NCBI GenBank assembly: GCA_963731035.1
Contig: CAVSUY010000009.1
Span: 219,819 to 283,818 of the forward strand
DNA from: JAANXG01 sp963731035
GTDB lineage: Bacteria; Pseudomonadota; Gammaproteobacteria; Arenicellales; JAANXG01
Length of the DNA stretch: 64,000 nucleotides
Reading direction: 5' to 3'
The notes beneath the pieces were generated by a model, which saw only the letters and a program-made list of their open reading frames with translations, searched no databases and had not been told where the DNA came from. This document shows positions 42,920-51,521 of this stretch, piece by piece. Positions within the stretch are counted from its first letter, which is position 1. Every line of letters starts with the position of its first letter. The position numbers and the translations under genes were made by a program.

Positions 42920-43603
42920 ATGATTGACAGCGCCGAGATCTGGTCGGCGATACGGCTGACCCTGATGCTCGCGTCGATCACGGCCGTGGTGCTGCTCATC
43001 GTGGGTATTCCCATAGCGTGGTGGTTGGCCCGCTCCAGATCGTGGTGGAAGGAGATCGCGGCAACCGTCGTGGCTCTACCGCTGGTGCTGCCCCCTACGG
43101 TCCTGGGCTTCTACCTGCTTGTCGCCCTGGGCCCCAACGGCCCGGGAGGTTGGATCGCGCCCCTGTTTGGCGGCCGCTCGCTGGCGTTCACCTTCGAGGG
43201 GTTGGTGATCGGCTCGGTGATCTACTCGATGCCCTTCGTGGTGCAGCCGGTTCGAAACGCGTTCGAGGCCATCGGCGACCGGCCGCTGGAAGTCGCCGCC
43301 ACTCTGCGCGCATCGCCCTGGGACGCCTTTTGGTCGGTCGCCATTCCTTTGGCGCGGCCCGGTATTCTCACCGGCGCGGTGCTGGGTTTCGCCCATACCG
43401 TCGGCGAGTTCGGCGTGGTTTTAATGATCGGTGGCAACATACCGGGTGAGACCAAGGTCCTGTCGGTCGCGATCTACGATTACGTCGAGAGCCTGCAGTG
43501 GGCACAGGCCAATCTGCTGGCCGGCGGCATGCTGCTCTTTTCCTTCGGCGTGATTCTCACGGTGCTGCTGCTTGAAAAGCGCATGAGGCGCAGCGGCCAG
43601 TGA
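42920..43603 (+). CDS. modB: Molybdate ABC transporter permease
   Basis: 227 residues with five TM segments and the permease EAA loop (VAATLRASPWDAFWSVAIPLARPGIL). GFAHTVGEFGVVLMIGGNIPG is typical of ModB. Overlaps modC by 4 nt. modA, usually just upstream, is absent; a broken DUF423 gene precedes it instead. Confidence 0.92.
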   Translation: MIDSAEIWSAIRLTLMLASITAVVLLIVGIPIAWWLARSRSWWKEIAATVVALPLVLPPTVLGFYLLVALGPNGPGGWIAPLFGGRSLAFTFEGLVIGSVIYSMPFVVQPVRNAFEAIGDRPLEVAATLRASPWDAFWSVAIPLARPGILTGAVLGFAHTVGEFGVVLMIGGNIPGETKVLSVAIYDYVESLQWAQANLLAGGMLLFSFGVILTVLLLEKRMRRSGQ

Positions 43604-44685
43604 GCGGCGGCGATCGCGACATCGATGCCTGCTTCCAGGGCACCCTCGGGGAGTTTTCGCTCGACGTGGCTTTCAGCTGTCCCATGCGGGGAGTCACCGC
43701 GGTGTTCGGGCCGTCGGGCTGCGGCAAGACCACGCTTCTGCGCTGTGTGGCCGGGCTACAGCGAGTGGCGGGCCGCCTCAGCGTCGGCGGCGAAGTGTGG
43801 CAAGACGACGCTTCGGGACTGTTCCGCAAAGCCCACGAGCGTTCCATCGGCTACGTATTCCAGGAGGCCAGCCTGTTCCCGCACCTGTCGGTGCGAAGAA
43901 ACCTCGAGTACGGACTGTCCCGCATTCCGGCGGCCCGGCGTCGCGTGGCGCTGGGGGAGGCCACGGAGTTGCTCGGAGTCGGCGGCCTGCTCGAGCGGCT
44001 CCCGGCGCGCCTGTCGGGCGGCCAGCGCCAGCGCGTGGCTGTCGCCAGGGCGCTGCTCACGAGCCCCCGCCTGCTGCTGATGGACGAGCCCCTGGCCTCG
44101 TTGGATCAGAAGAGCAAGCGGGAGATCTTGCCGTTCCTGGAGAGACTGCACGATGAGCTGGCCATGCCGGTTCTCTATGTCAGTCATTCACCCGGCGAGG
44201 TGGCGCGGCTGGCCGACCATCTGGTGCTGCTGGAGGCCGGACTGGTGCGCGCAACGGGAGCGTTACGCGACCTGCGGACCAGGCTCGATCTGGCTCGCGA
44301 CCTGGGCAGCGAGGCTGATGCCGTGGTCGAGGCGAGTGTCGCGGGACACGACCAGGTCTTTCACCTCACCTACCTGGACTTTTCCGGCGGCCGCATCAAC
44401 GTCGTCCGTAACGGACTGCCCGTCGGCCAAACAGTCAGGATGCGAGTGCTGGCGCGCGATGTGAGCATCACTCTGGAACCGCAGACCGGCACCAGCATTC
44501 TCAATATCTTTCCCGCAACGGTGGAGAGCCTGGCGGAAGAGGGTCCCGCGCAGACACTGGTGCGGCTCGACGTTGCCGGTACGCCGCTGCTGGCTCGTAT
44601 CACCCGCAAGTCGGCCCACGCGCTGCGCCTCTCCCCGGGGAAGCGGGTCTATGTCCAGGTGAAGGCCGTGACGCTGTTGGAATAG
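43600..44685 (+). CDS. modC: Molybdate ABC transporter ATP-binding protein
   Basis: 361 residues. Walker A GPSGCGKT, signature LSGGQRQRVAVARA and Walker B LLMDEPLASLD. The C-terminal 120 residues contain one TOBE-like domain (about 290-360: SILNIFPATVESLAEEG onward) that binds oxyanions. Typical ModC length and order. GTG start. Confidence 0.93.
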   Translation: MSGGDRDIDACFQGTLGEFSLDVAFSCPMRGVTAVFGPSGCGKTTLLRCVAGLQRVAGRLSVGGEVWQDDASGLFRKAHERSIGYVFQEASLFPHLSVRRNLEYGLSRIPAARRRVALGEATELLGVGGLLERLPARLSGGQRQRVAVARALLTSPRLLLMDEPLASLDQKSKREILPFLERLHDELAMPVLYVSHSPGEVARLADHLVLLEAGLVRATGALRDLRTRLDLARDLGSEADAVVEASVAGHDQVFHLTYLDFSGGRINVVRNGLPVGQTVRMRVLARDVSITLEPQTGTSILNIFPATVESLAEEGPAQTLVRLDVAGTPLLARITRKSAHALRLSPGKRVYVQVKAVTLLE

Positions 44686-44703
44686 AGGACAGGCGCGTCC
44701 TCT
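44684..44703 (+). terminator. Weak hairpin after modC
   Basis: AGAGGAC/GTCCTCT, a 7-bp stem with 6-nt loop, begins at the modC stop codon. No T-run follows, so this is at best a weak or Rho-dependent 3' structure. Confidence 0.25.
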
Positions 44704-44711
44704 GGAGATCG

Positions 44712-44864
44712 CTAGTTCGTCTTCAACATTCCTCCATACAAGCGTTCGAGCCGGACGGGTTCGACGTGACCCGTTCCTCCAAAGGGGTTCGAAAACGCCA
44801 GGATGAAATAGATGACCAGCCCCGTATAGGTAGCGAACAACACCGGGAGCACAAGGTTACGGCG
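44712..44864 (-). pseudogene. Fragment of a small membrane protein (possible DUF4239-type C-terminus)
   Basis: Fifty residues in one frame: RRNLVLPVLFATYTGLVIYF, then ILAFSNPFGGTGHVEP and a short tail to a stop. The TM helix followed by NPFGG is like the C-terminus of DUF4239 proteins. There is no ATG and the reading continues left-open into unrelated sequence, so it seems to be a truncated remnant downstream of the EamA gene. The family assignment is weak. Confidence 0.35.
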
Positions 44865-44933
44865 GAAGGGGGAAAGGCAAGCAGCTGATTGACATGACCA
44901 CGAGACCGGTATCCTGTGGCCGGGAAAGACTCC

Positions 44934-45902
44934 TCAGGAAGCTGCTTCCCCGGCCGCGGCGCCGGCGCGAGGCGCGCTCGTACGGCGGCCGCCGAGCGAG
45001 GTTGTCATGGACCCGATGACCACGATCAGCGCCCCCGCCACGCCGATGACGGTCATGGATTCCGGACGCACGAAGGCCGGCCAGGCCCGGGACAGCATGG
45101 CCACCACCATCAGGGTGCCCAGGGGGGTGAGCGCCAGCACCGCGCCCACCCGCGAGGCCTGCCAGTGATTCAGGGCCTCCGCGAAGGCGGAGTAGGCGAG
45201 GAGAGTATTGAGCGCGCAGTAGGCGGCAGCCGCGCCGTGAATCCGGTCGAGCTGCAGGAGCTGTGACGGCGTGGCCAGCGGCAACAACAGCACGACAGCG
45301 GTGACATAGATGAACAGCATGATGAGCGGTGATGCAAGCTCGACCAGCACCTGCTTCTGGGCCAGCGCGTAGCAGGCCCAGGTCGCCGCCGCCAGGACAA
45401 TCATGAACACACCGAAGGCATAGGTGCCGATGCTGCCGGCCAACACGGCTAGCTGGTCGCGAAAGAAGATGCCGAGACCGAGCACCAGCGCCACGAAGCC
45501 CATCCACTGGAGCGGTGTGTAGCGCTCCCCGTAGAACGCCATGGCACCCAGTGCCAGGAACAGTGGTCCAAGCTGGATGATCACCTGGATGTTGCCCGGC
45601 GAGGTGTGGGCCAGGCCGACGAGATACAGCACGTAGTTGCACGTCAGGCCCAGGGCCGCGACGGCGAGCAACGTCCAGCCCCGGCGTGACAGCCGCGCAT
45701 ACCGGTGGAGTCGTCCCGACAGGGCGAGCCCGGTTCCCAGGACGATGCCTGCCGCCAGGAACCGGAACCAGCTCAGGGTGAAGGGATCCAGCACTTCGAG
45801 CGAAATGTCGAGCGCAACCGGCAGGGAAGCCCAGAGCAGCATGGTTGCCGCCGCGAGTGTCATGCCGCGCCGCCAGTTGTCGGAAGCCTGGTGTCGTACC
45901 AC
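44934..45902 (-). CDS. EamA/DMT-family transporter
   Basis: 322 residues with about ten TM helices arranged as two EamA repeats (FLAAGIVLGTGLALSG; ALGLTCNYVLYLVGL; LGTLMVVAMLSRAWP). Probably exports small metabolites such as amino acids. Substrate unknown. The start may be the GTG at 45902 or the ATG at 45863 (MTLAAATMLLWASLPV). Stands alone upstream of the remnant at 44712. Confidence 0.88.
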   Translation of the reverse strand: MVRHQASDNWRRGMTLAAATMLLWASLPVALDISLEVLDPFTLSWFRFLAAGIVLGTGLALSGRLHRYARLSRRGWTLLAVAALGLTCNYVLYLVGLAHTSPGNIQVIIQLGPLFLALGAMAFYGERYTPLQWMGFVALVLGLGIFFRDQLAVLAGSIGTYAFGVFMIVLAAATWACYALAQKQVLVELASPLIMLFIYVTAVVLLLPLATPSQLLQLDRIHGAAAAYCALNTLLAYSAFAEALNHWQASRVGAVLALTPLGTLMVVAMLSRAWPAFVRPESMTVIGVAGALIVVIGSMTTSLGGRRTSAPRAGAAAGEAAS

Positions 45903-45981
45903 GGACTCTAGACTCCGTCTCCCGGTCTATCCGAAACAGGGTCGGGGCAACGGCCGTCTCCCCGCGGAAAGCCGGACGAAA

Positions 45982-46803
45982 TCAAGCCTCGAGCTCGGCC
46001 GACAAGCCGGCCAGCGCGATTCCCTCGAACTCGGTCGTCCAGTGTTCGCCGGGCTCAACCGGATAAGCGGACGTCAACGTACCCGTGGTTACTATCTCTC
46101 CCGCCTGCAGCGGGGGATACTGAAGCTGCTCCGCGAGCGTGGCGATGAGATGCACCACCGCCGCAATGGGCCCGCCCAGCACGTTGGAGCCCTTCCCGGA
46201 CTCCAGGATCTCTCCGTCTCGGGACAAGGTTACGGAACAGGACTCGAGCGCGCCCAGGGGGTCATCGCCAAGTGTCTCGACCGCCAACGCATTCCCCAGC
46301 AGCAATGCCCCGTGCAGCGCCGAATCGGCGACCGTGTCGGCAGCCTGGAACTTCCATCCGGGATAGTGGCATTGAACGATCTCGAAGGCATGCGCCACCC
46401 AGTCGACGCAGGCGAGAATCGCATGAAGGTCGGTGTCCACCGGAGGCGTGGACGCGAAATGGACCACGATCTCCGGTTCGATCTTCGGCTGGGTAAACGA
46501 ACCGAGGCTGCACGCGACCTTGCCGTCGTGCGCCTGCATCACCGTGGTGTCGTACAGATATCCCCATATCGGCGCGTGCACGCCGTACTTCGGCCAGATG
46601 TTGGAATTGGTAAACCCGATCTTTCGGCCCACCGGAACGGCGCCAGCAGCGCAGCGCGCCCGATGAATCCGGTGCGCCACGTCGTAGGCATCGGAGAGAG
46701 CGAAGCCCTCCGTCCCGGAAGTGATCGGCTCGATATGTTGGGCTTCATCCTGCGCCCCCTTGATACGGTTCGCTATGAGGTCAAGTTCTGGTTCTTCAGG
46801 CAT
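45982..46803 (-). CDS. 2-Keto-4-pentenoate hydratase/FAH-family enzyme
   Basis: 273 residues matching the MhpD / HpaH branch of the fumarylacetoacetate hydrolase superfamily: VGRKIGFTNSNIW, IEPEIVVHF (metal Glu-x-Glu), KGSNVLGGPIAAV, and the C-terminal VTTGTLTSAYPVEPGE. Hydrates 2-oxo-4-enoates in aromatic catabolism or works on related acids. No other ring-cleavage genes are nearby, so the substrate is unknown. Confidence 0.85.
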   Translation of the reverse strand: MPEEPELDLIANRIKGAQDEAQHIEPITSGTEGFALSDAYDVAHRIHRARCAAGAVPVGRKIGFTNSNIWPKYGVHAPIWGYLYDTTVMQAHDGKVACSLGSFTQPKIEPEIVVHFASTPPVDTDLHAILACVDWVAHAFEIVQCHYPGWKFQAADTVADSALHGALLLGNALAVETLGDDPLGALESCSVTLSRDGEILESGKGSNVLGGPIAAVVHLIATLAEQLQYPPLQAGEIVTTGTLTSAYPVEPGEHWTTEFEGIALAGLSAELEA

Positions 46804-46850
46804 GCGATGTCACCGAAGGCTCATGTGAAGTTTGTCCTGCTCCATCGTGG

Positions 46851-47381
46851 TCAGGACGAGCGGAACTCTTCCTTCACGTCCCTGGATGCCAGCTTCTTGA
46901 TCATCCAGAGAAACAGGACCACGAAAGCGATCCCGATGAAGGATGCCATCAATCGCATCGCGGTCATCACGGACGTGAACTGCTGCGGCATGTTGGCGTT
47001 GTGGAATGCGGCCATATCCGAAAAGATGGTGAATTGGAGCACCAGTCCTCCCACGTTCCACAGCACTCCGATGACCAGGAAGACGATAAAGAGCAGGCGC
47101 GCCCAGTTTTTCCTCTTCAAGAGCGCGATCGACGTGATGAGCGCAACAAGACTGATGAGCAGGATACCGAGAAACAGCACGTCCATATTACCGAACATGA
47201 ATCTCGCAAAGGGGGGCGCATGGCCCATGTTCTGCATCATCGAGCGGCCCACCTCTCCGGAGAACATGGTCCGGAAAACGATGTTCTGAGCCAGCAGCAC
47301 CACCGTCGAGAACCCCGTGAGCAGGATGAAAATCCACGCAATCACGGTCACGAACTCCGATCTTCTTTCACCGATGCTCAT
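46851..47381 (-). CDS. Hypothetical membrane protein, four TM helices
   Basis: 176 residues with four TM segments: VIAWIFILLTGFSTVVLLAQ, FLGILLISLVALITSIALL, ARLLFIVFLVIGVLWNVGGL and LMASFIGIAFVVLFLWMI. A Met/Phe-rich loop between TM1 and TM2 (SMMQNMGHAPPFARFMF). No known family is recognised. Co-directional with neighbours, 21 nt from the HAD gene. Confidence 0.75.
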   Translation of the reverse strand: MSIGERRSEFVTVIAWIFILLTGFSTVVLLAQNIVFRTMFSGEVGRSMMQNMGHAPPFARFMFGNMDVLFLGILLISLVALITSIALLKRKNWARLLFIVFLVIGVLWNVGGLVLQFTIFSDMAAFHNANMPQQFTSVMTAMRLMASFIGIAFVVLFLWMIKKLASRDVKEEFRSS

Positions 47382-47402
47382 CCCATTTCCTCTCCTTTCC
47401 GG

Positions 47403-48059
47403 TTACGAAGCGGCGTCCCGGACGTCGGGCCGCCCGAACCAGGCAACGAGTTCTCCGAATGAAGCAAATGCCGGTGCAGGGGCCGCCACTCGGCCGAACC
47501 CGAAGGATGCGTAGCCGAAGTCCACGCCGGCAGCGTCCGCCGCCTGTCTGTCGCCCTCGGTATCTCCAATGTATATCGGATTCATGACTCCGTAGCGATC
47601 AACGATACGTTCGATCATCTCACTCTTGGGGGCCCCGGAGGCGCCGTGGCAGTCCCAGCTCGCAAAGTGCCGCCGAAGGCTGTACTGCATCCAGAAACAT
47701 TCGAGGTACCACTGCTGGCAATTGCTGACGATAAAGAGGTCATGGTCTGCTGACAGCAGCTCCATCCCTTCGGCAACACCAGGAAAGATCCGCCCCCCGT
47801 GAGCCTCGAACAATGCGCGCTCTCCGGCGTCGAGGGCGTGCAGGAATTCGGCACCGGAGGAATCCGGCAGGCCGGGAAACAGAGTTCGAACGCAAACCTC
47901 GAAGGGCTGGCCCGCTACGCTCCTGATGTCGTCCGCAGAGACTTCGACCCCGCGCACGCCGCAGGACTGCAGCGCCAGGCCCCAGCCTTTCGCCGCGGTC
48001 TCGGCGCCGTCCCACAGCGTGCCGTCCAGATCGAAGATGATGCCGTCATGTCTTCTCAC
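47403..48059 (-). CDS. HAD-superfamily hydrolase
   Basis: 218 residues: motif I DLDGTLWDG (11-19), a helical cap, motif II VSNCQQW, a Lys in GAPKSEMIER and motif IV YIGDTEGDRQAA. A phosphoglycolate-phosphatase-like phosphatase; substrate unknown. TGA-to-neighbour spacing of 45 nt suggests co-transcription with the PhzF gene. Confidence 0.85.
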   Translation of the reverse strand: MRRHDGIIFDLDGTLWDGAETAAKGWGLALQSCGVRGVEVSADDIRSVAGQPFEVCVRTLFPGLPDSSGAEFLHALDAGERALFEAHGGRIFPGVAEGMELLSADHDLFIVSNCQQWYLECFWMQYSLRRHFASWDCHGASGAPKSEMIERIVDRYGVMNPIYIGDTEGDRQAADAAGVDFGYASFGFGRVAAPAPAFASFGELVAWFGRPDVRDAAS

Positions 48060-48104
48060 GGCGTTCGCGGCCTCATCGGCGACACGCTGCAGGGCCGGCG
48101 CTGC

Positions 48105-48983
48105 TCACACTGTTATCTCACCGTCCACTACCGTCACCGCCCGGCCGCCGATCTCGGCCCGGCCGCTGTCGTCCAGCACCCGTACGTGGACGCGGCCGTC
48201 GCGGCCCAGCTCGGTGCCCTGCGATGCGACGTACTCGCGGCCGGTCCGCTCCAGCAAGCCGTGGCGCGCCAGGTACGCGGGCAGGGCGGCGTTGGCGCTT
48301 CCCGTGACCGGGTCTTCCGGGACCTTGAAGGCCGGGGCGAAGCAGCGGATGTGCACGGCGAACTCTCCCTCACCCACCAAGGCAAAGGCTGCGATGCCGG
48401 TTATCGAGAGCTCATGGCTGAGCCGCGCGATGGCCTGCATGTCAGGCTTCAGTGTCCTGACGGTGGCTTGGTCCTCGACGCGGACGAACAGCCAATTCGG
48501 CCCGTTCTGGAATGCCGCCGGGGGGGAGGATCCGGCCACCTGGCATCCAAGGGCCATGGAGAAGGCGCCGATCCGCTCCGGAAACTGCCCCTTCGCCACG
48601 GCTGCGGGCGCTTCCACGAAGATCGTTCGCTGCGTTTCGTCGCCCGCAATCCGAAGGGGTAGGGCACCCGCCTCGCATTCCTGCACCAGCCGGCCCTCCG
48701 ACGCATCCACAATTCCGGCTTCCAGGACCGCGTGGCACGAGCCTATGGTCGGGTGCCCGGCGAAGGGGAGCTCGTGTTCCGGCGTGAAGATCCGCAGCCG
48801 GTACGCAGGCCGCTCGACGGTGGGCTCGAGCACGAAAGTCGTTTCGGAGAGGTTGGTCCAGGCTGCGATCCGTTGCATCTGCTCCTCTTCCATCCTGTCC
48901 GCCCCCAGTATCACGGCGACCGGGTTGCCGAACAGCGGGTTCGATGTAAAGGCATCTACCTGTTTGAACCGATAGGTCGGCAT
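48105..48983 (-). CDS. PhzF-family epimerase/isomerase-like protein
   Basis: 292 residues from the ATG at 48983 (MPTYRFKQVDAFTSNPLFGNP). The PhzF motifs FTSNPLFGNPVAVI, the catalytic Glu in NLSETTFV, and GHPTIGSCHAVLE are present, with DPVTGSANAALP near the C-terminus. Relatives isomerise substrates by proton shuttling; the substrate is unknown. No phenazine genes are present. Confidence 0.9.
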   Translation of the reverse strand: MPTYRFKQVDAFTSNPLFGNPVAVILGADRMEEEQMQRIAAWTNLSETTFVLEPTVERPAYRLRIFTPEHELPFAGHPTIGSCHAVLEAGIVDASEGRLVQECEAGALPLRIAGDETQRTIFVEAPAAVAKGQFPERIGAFSMALGCQVAGSSPPAAFQNGPNWLFVRVEDQATVRTLKPDMQAIARLSHELSITGIAAFALVGEGEFAVHIRCFAPAFKVPEDPVTGSANAALPAYLARHGLLERTGREYVASQGTELGRDGRVHVRVLDDSGRAEIGGRAVTVVDGEITV

Positions 48984-49128
48984 GGAAGTCTCCTGGTGAT
49001 ACGGGGCTTGACTCTGGCGGCCGAGCACAGGCACGGGAGTCGGCTGCGACAGGCGCGTTTCGATGCAATGTCCGAAAGGCGGAGTCTACCTCAATGAACC
49101 GGCGACTGCGCAGCGGCGGAGCGTGATC

Positions 49129-49596
49129 TCAAAGATGGGCGCGAACGCCGGCTCGGTAGGTGCCTGGCTCGGTCCGGAATCCAATGGCGATCCGGTTCCA
49201 GCCGTTGATGGCGACCACGGCGAGAGTGAGATCCACCAGTTCGGTCTCCGAGAACTGCGCGCACGCCTCCTGGTATACGTCGTCCGGGGCGTGGGTTTCC
49301 GCGATCCTGGTCAGTGTTTCAGTCCAGGCGAGGGCGGCGCGCTCGCGCGCGGTGTAAAACGGCGTCTCGCGCCAGGCGTCGAGCGTGTACAGGCGTTGCT
49401 CGGTTTCCCCGGCGGCGCGTGCCTCCTTGGAATGCATGTCGAGGCAATAGGCGCAGCCGTTGATCTGCGAGGCGCGCATCTTGATCAAGTAGATGAGCGG
49501 ACGCTCGAGTCCGCACTTCGCGAGATAAGCCTCCATGTTACGCATGGTCTTGAGGGCGTCGGGAGACACCTGGGTGTAGTCGATACGTGGTTGCAT
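49129..49596 (-). CDS. AhpD-like / carboxymuconolactone-decarboxylase-family protein
   Basis: 155 residues from the ATG at 49596, with AGGAG seven nt upstream. The family motif Cys48-Ala-Tyr-Cys51 with His55 (NGCAYCLDMHSKEA) forms the peroxidatic/thiol site. These proteins act as alkylhydroperoxidase D-like antioxidants. It is the usual neighbour and target of ECF41 sigma factors, and indeed an ECF41-type promoter lies upstream (49679-49704). Confidence 0.92.
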   Translation of the reverse strand: MQPRIDYTQVSPDALKTMRNMEAYLAKCGLERPLIYLIKMRASQINGCAYCLDMHSKEARAAGETEQRLYTLDAWRETPFYTARERAALAWTETLTRIAETHAPDDVYQEACAQFSETELVDLTLAVVAINGWNRIAIGFRTEPGTYRAGVRAHL

Positions 49597-49678
49597 GACG
49601 GGGCTCCTGTGGGAAGTAGTCACAAATGTATGTGCGAGCGGCGCGTCGGTGACGTGCATCCGCTGTCGCACCCACCAA

Positions 49679-49704
49679 GACGCGCGGGACCCCGAGTTGT
49701 GACA
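49679..49704 (-). promoter_or_regulatory. ECF41-type promoter upstream of the AhpD-like gene
   Basis: On the minus strand TGTCACA (49698-49704), 15 nt, CGTC (49679-49682). This fits the described ECF41 promoter (TGTCACA at -35, CGTC at -10). Predicted start about 75 nt before the ATG. An identical arrangement precedes the sigma gene. Confidence 0.8.
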
Positions 49705-49711
49705 CTTTCTT

Positions 49712-50611
49712 TCAGTCGTCAGGATGCCTCTCGGGCACCAACCCCTTCAGCTTGTCGGGATTCAGAACCGCATAGGCTGCGAGAATGCGCTGGCCGTCGG
49801 TTTTGATCGAGACCACGGACATGGGCCGGCCGTCGACGCACAGGAGCAGCCCGGGTTCGCCGTTGATGGAGACGATACGTTCGCTCAGCCGGTCCAGATG
49901 CCGGCGCCAGACGCCGGCGACGAAGCGGGCAACGGATTCCGCGCCTCGCACCATTTTGTGTGCCGCCTTCACCTTGCCGCCGCCGTCCGATGTCCAGGTC
50001 GTATCCGCGGCAAAAAGATCGAGCAGCGCCTGCTGGTCCCGGGCGTGGAGGGCGGCCGCAAACTTCTCCAGGAGCCGCGTGCGGGCGGCCTCGCTCACCT
50101 GGAAGCGTGGACGATCGCGCCGCACGCGTTCCCGCGCCCGGTGCACCATCTGGCGACAGCTGGTCTCGTTCCTGCCGAGGGCAACGGCGATCTCCGGGTA
50201 CCCACAGTCGAACACTTCGCGCAGCAGGAAGGCCGCGCGTTCCTCGGGGGCGAGCCGCTCAAGCACCACCAGAAATGCGACTGAGAGGTCGGAGGCGAGT
50301 TCCAGGCGCCGATCCGCGGGCGGCGACTCCTGCTCAATCAACGGTTCGGGCAGCCACGGTCCGACATAGGCCTCGCGGGCGGCGCGCACCGCCCGCAAGC
50401 GGTCGATGCAAAGGCGCGTGACGGTGGTGGTCAGCCAGGCTTCCGCTGTCCGCACACGTTCCGTTTCCGACTGGTGCCAGCGCAGGTAGGCCTCCTGCAG
50501 GACGTCCTCGGAGTCGGCTTTCGAGCCGAGCATGCGATAGGCGATTCCGTACAGTCTCGGGCGGTGCTGTTGAAAGGTGGCGGCGCGGGTATCCATGGGT
50601 GGAGTCGTCAT
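49712..50611 (-). CDS. ECF41-type RNA polymerase sigma factor with SnoaL-like domain
   Basis: 299 residues. Region 2 (GIAYRMLGSKADSEDVLQEAYLRW), region 4 (LAPEERAAFLLREVFDCGYPEIAVALGRN), the linker WLPEP at 86-90 and the C-terminal DGGGK at 209-213 within a SnoaL_2-like domain of about 110 residues: the last two are the ECF41 hallmarks. The extension regulates sigma activity in place of an anti-sigma factor. Divergent from a hemerythrin gene; the AhpD-like gene lies downstream on the same strand. Confidence 0.93.
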   Translation of the reverse strand: MTTPPMDTRAATFQQHRPRLYGIAYRMLGSKADSEDVLQEAYLRWHQSETERVRTAEAWLTTTVTRLCIDRLRAVRAAREAYVGPWLPEPLIEQESPPADRRLELASDLSVAFLVVLERLAPEERAAFLLREVFDCGYPEIAVALGRNETSCRQMVHRARERVRRDRPRFQVSEAARTRLLEKFAAALHARDQQALLDLFAADTTWTSDGGGKVKAAHKMVRGAESVARFVAGVWRRHLDRLSERIVSINGEPGLLLCVDGRPMSVVSIKTDGQRILAAYAVLNPDKLKGLVPERHPDD

Positions 50612-50631
50612 CTGCGATATCTCCCATGTTA

Positions 50632-50657
50632 GACGGGCGAGCGGGGCTTTTGTGACA
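50632..50657 (-). promoter_or_regulatory. ECF41-type promoter of the sigma gene itself
   Basis: Minus strand: TGTCACA (50651-50657), 15 nt, CGTC (50632-50635), about 20 nt upstream of the start codon. Identical in hexamers and spacing to the site before the AhpD-like gene, so positive autoregulation is likely. Confidence 0.8.
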
Positions 50658-50810
50658 GATCCAACAAATGCTTCGAACAGCCGGGGGCCGGTCCCGGAAG
50701 GGTGGGTTTGCGCGTTAACGGATTTTTAAGGTCCGCTCAAGGAAGTTTTAACGAACGACTCTCCCGCTTCTTTCTAGACTTCCGCGCGTCACTTGAACGA
50801 GCACGCCACC

Positions 50811-51521
50811 ATGACTAATGAAACAGCCAACGCCACACATGACGCTTCGCGCCATGACGTCTATACCAATATTCATAAGACCCTGCGCAACATGATGTTC
50901 CAGACCCAGGTCGCTCTCGGCGCCGTGGATCCCGCCGACGGTCCGGAAACGGAGGCGGCGCTGAGCCGGGTGCGGGAGTTGCTGGCGGTATGCCGGGCGC
51001 ATCTCGACCACGAGAACGAATTCCTGCACACCGCCATGGAAAGGCGCCACCCGGGCTCGAGCACCCGTATCGCCGAGGAGCATGTCGAGCATGAGAAAGC
51101 CATCGAACGTCTGGAGGGCGAGGTTTTCGCTGTGGAGCAGAGCCGGGGCGTGGCACGCGCGCCGGCGTTGCTGGGGCTTTATCGCAGGCTCGGCCTGTTC
51201 ATCGCCGAGAACCTGGAGCACATGCATTACGAGGAAACCGTGCATAACGCCATCCTCGCCGCCGCGTACACCGACGAGGAACTGGCCGCCATAGAGGCCG
51301 ACCTGGTCGCCCACGTTCCACCCGAGAGCATGGGCGTGATCCTTCGCTGGATGCTGCCCAGTATCGATCACGGTCAGCGTTTGGGAATGCTGCAGGCTAT
51401 GCGGGTCCAGGCACCGGGGGAAGTGTTTCGGGGCGCCCTGGCACTGGCGCGCAAGCACCTGAGTGGGGCGGACTGGAAGAAGCTGGCGCTTGGTCTGGAA
51501 GTTTCTGCGGAAGCCGCCTAA
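50811..51521 (+). CDS. Hemerythrin-like HHE-domain protein
   Basis: 236 residues from the ATG at 50811 (an in-frame TTG lies 18 nt upstream). His/Glu clusters typical of HHE domains: HLDHENEFLH (around residue 62), EHVEHEKAIERLEGE, and ENLEHMHYEETVHNAIL. Predicted di-iron protein, maybe binding O2 or NO, or sensing iron. Convergent with the flavin/GAF gene (4-nt overlap, 51518-51521). Divergent from the ECF41 sigma gene. Confidence 0.85.
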   Translation: MTNETANATHDASRHDVYTNIHKTLRNMMFQTQVALGAVDPADGPETEAALSRVRELLAVCRAHLDHENEFLHTAMERRHPGSSTRIAEEHVEHEKAIERLEGEVFAVEQSRGVARAPALLGLYRRLGLFIAENLEHMHYEETVHNAILAAAYTDEELAAIEADLVAHVPPESMGVILRWMLPSIDHGQRLGMLQAMRVQAPGEVFRGALALARKHLSGADWKKLALGLEVSAEAA

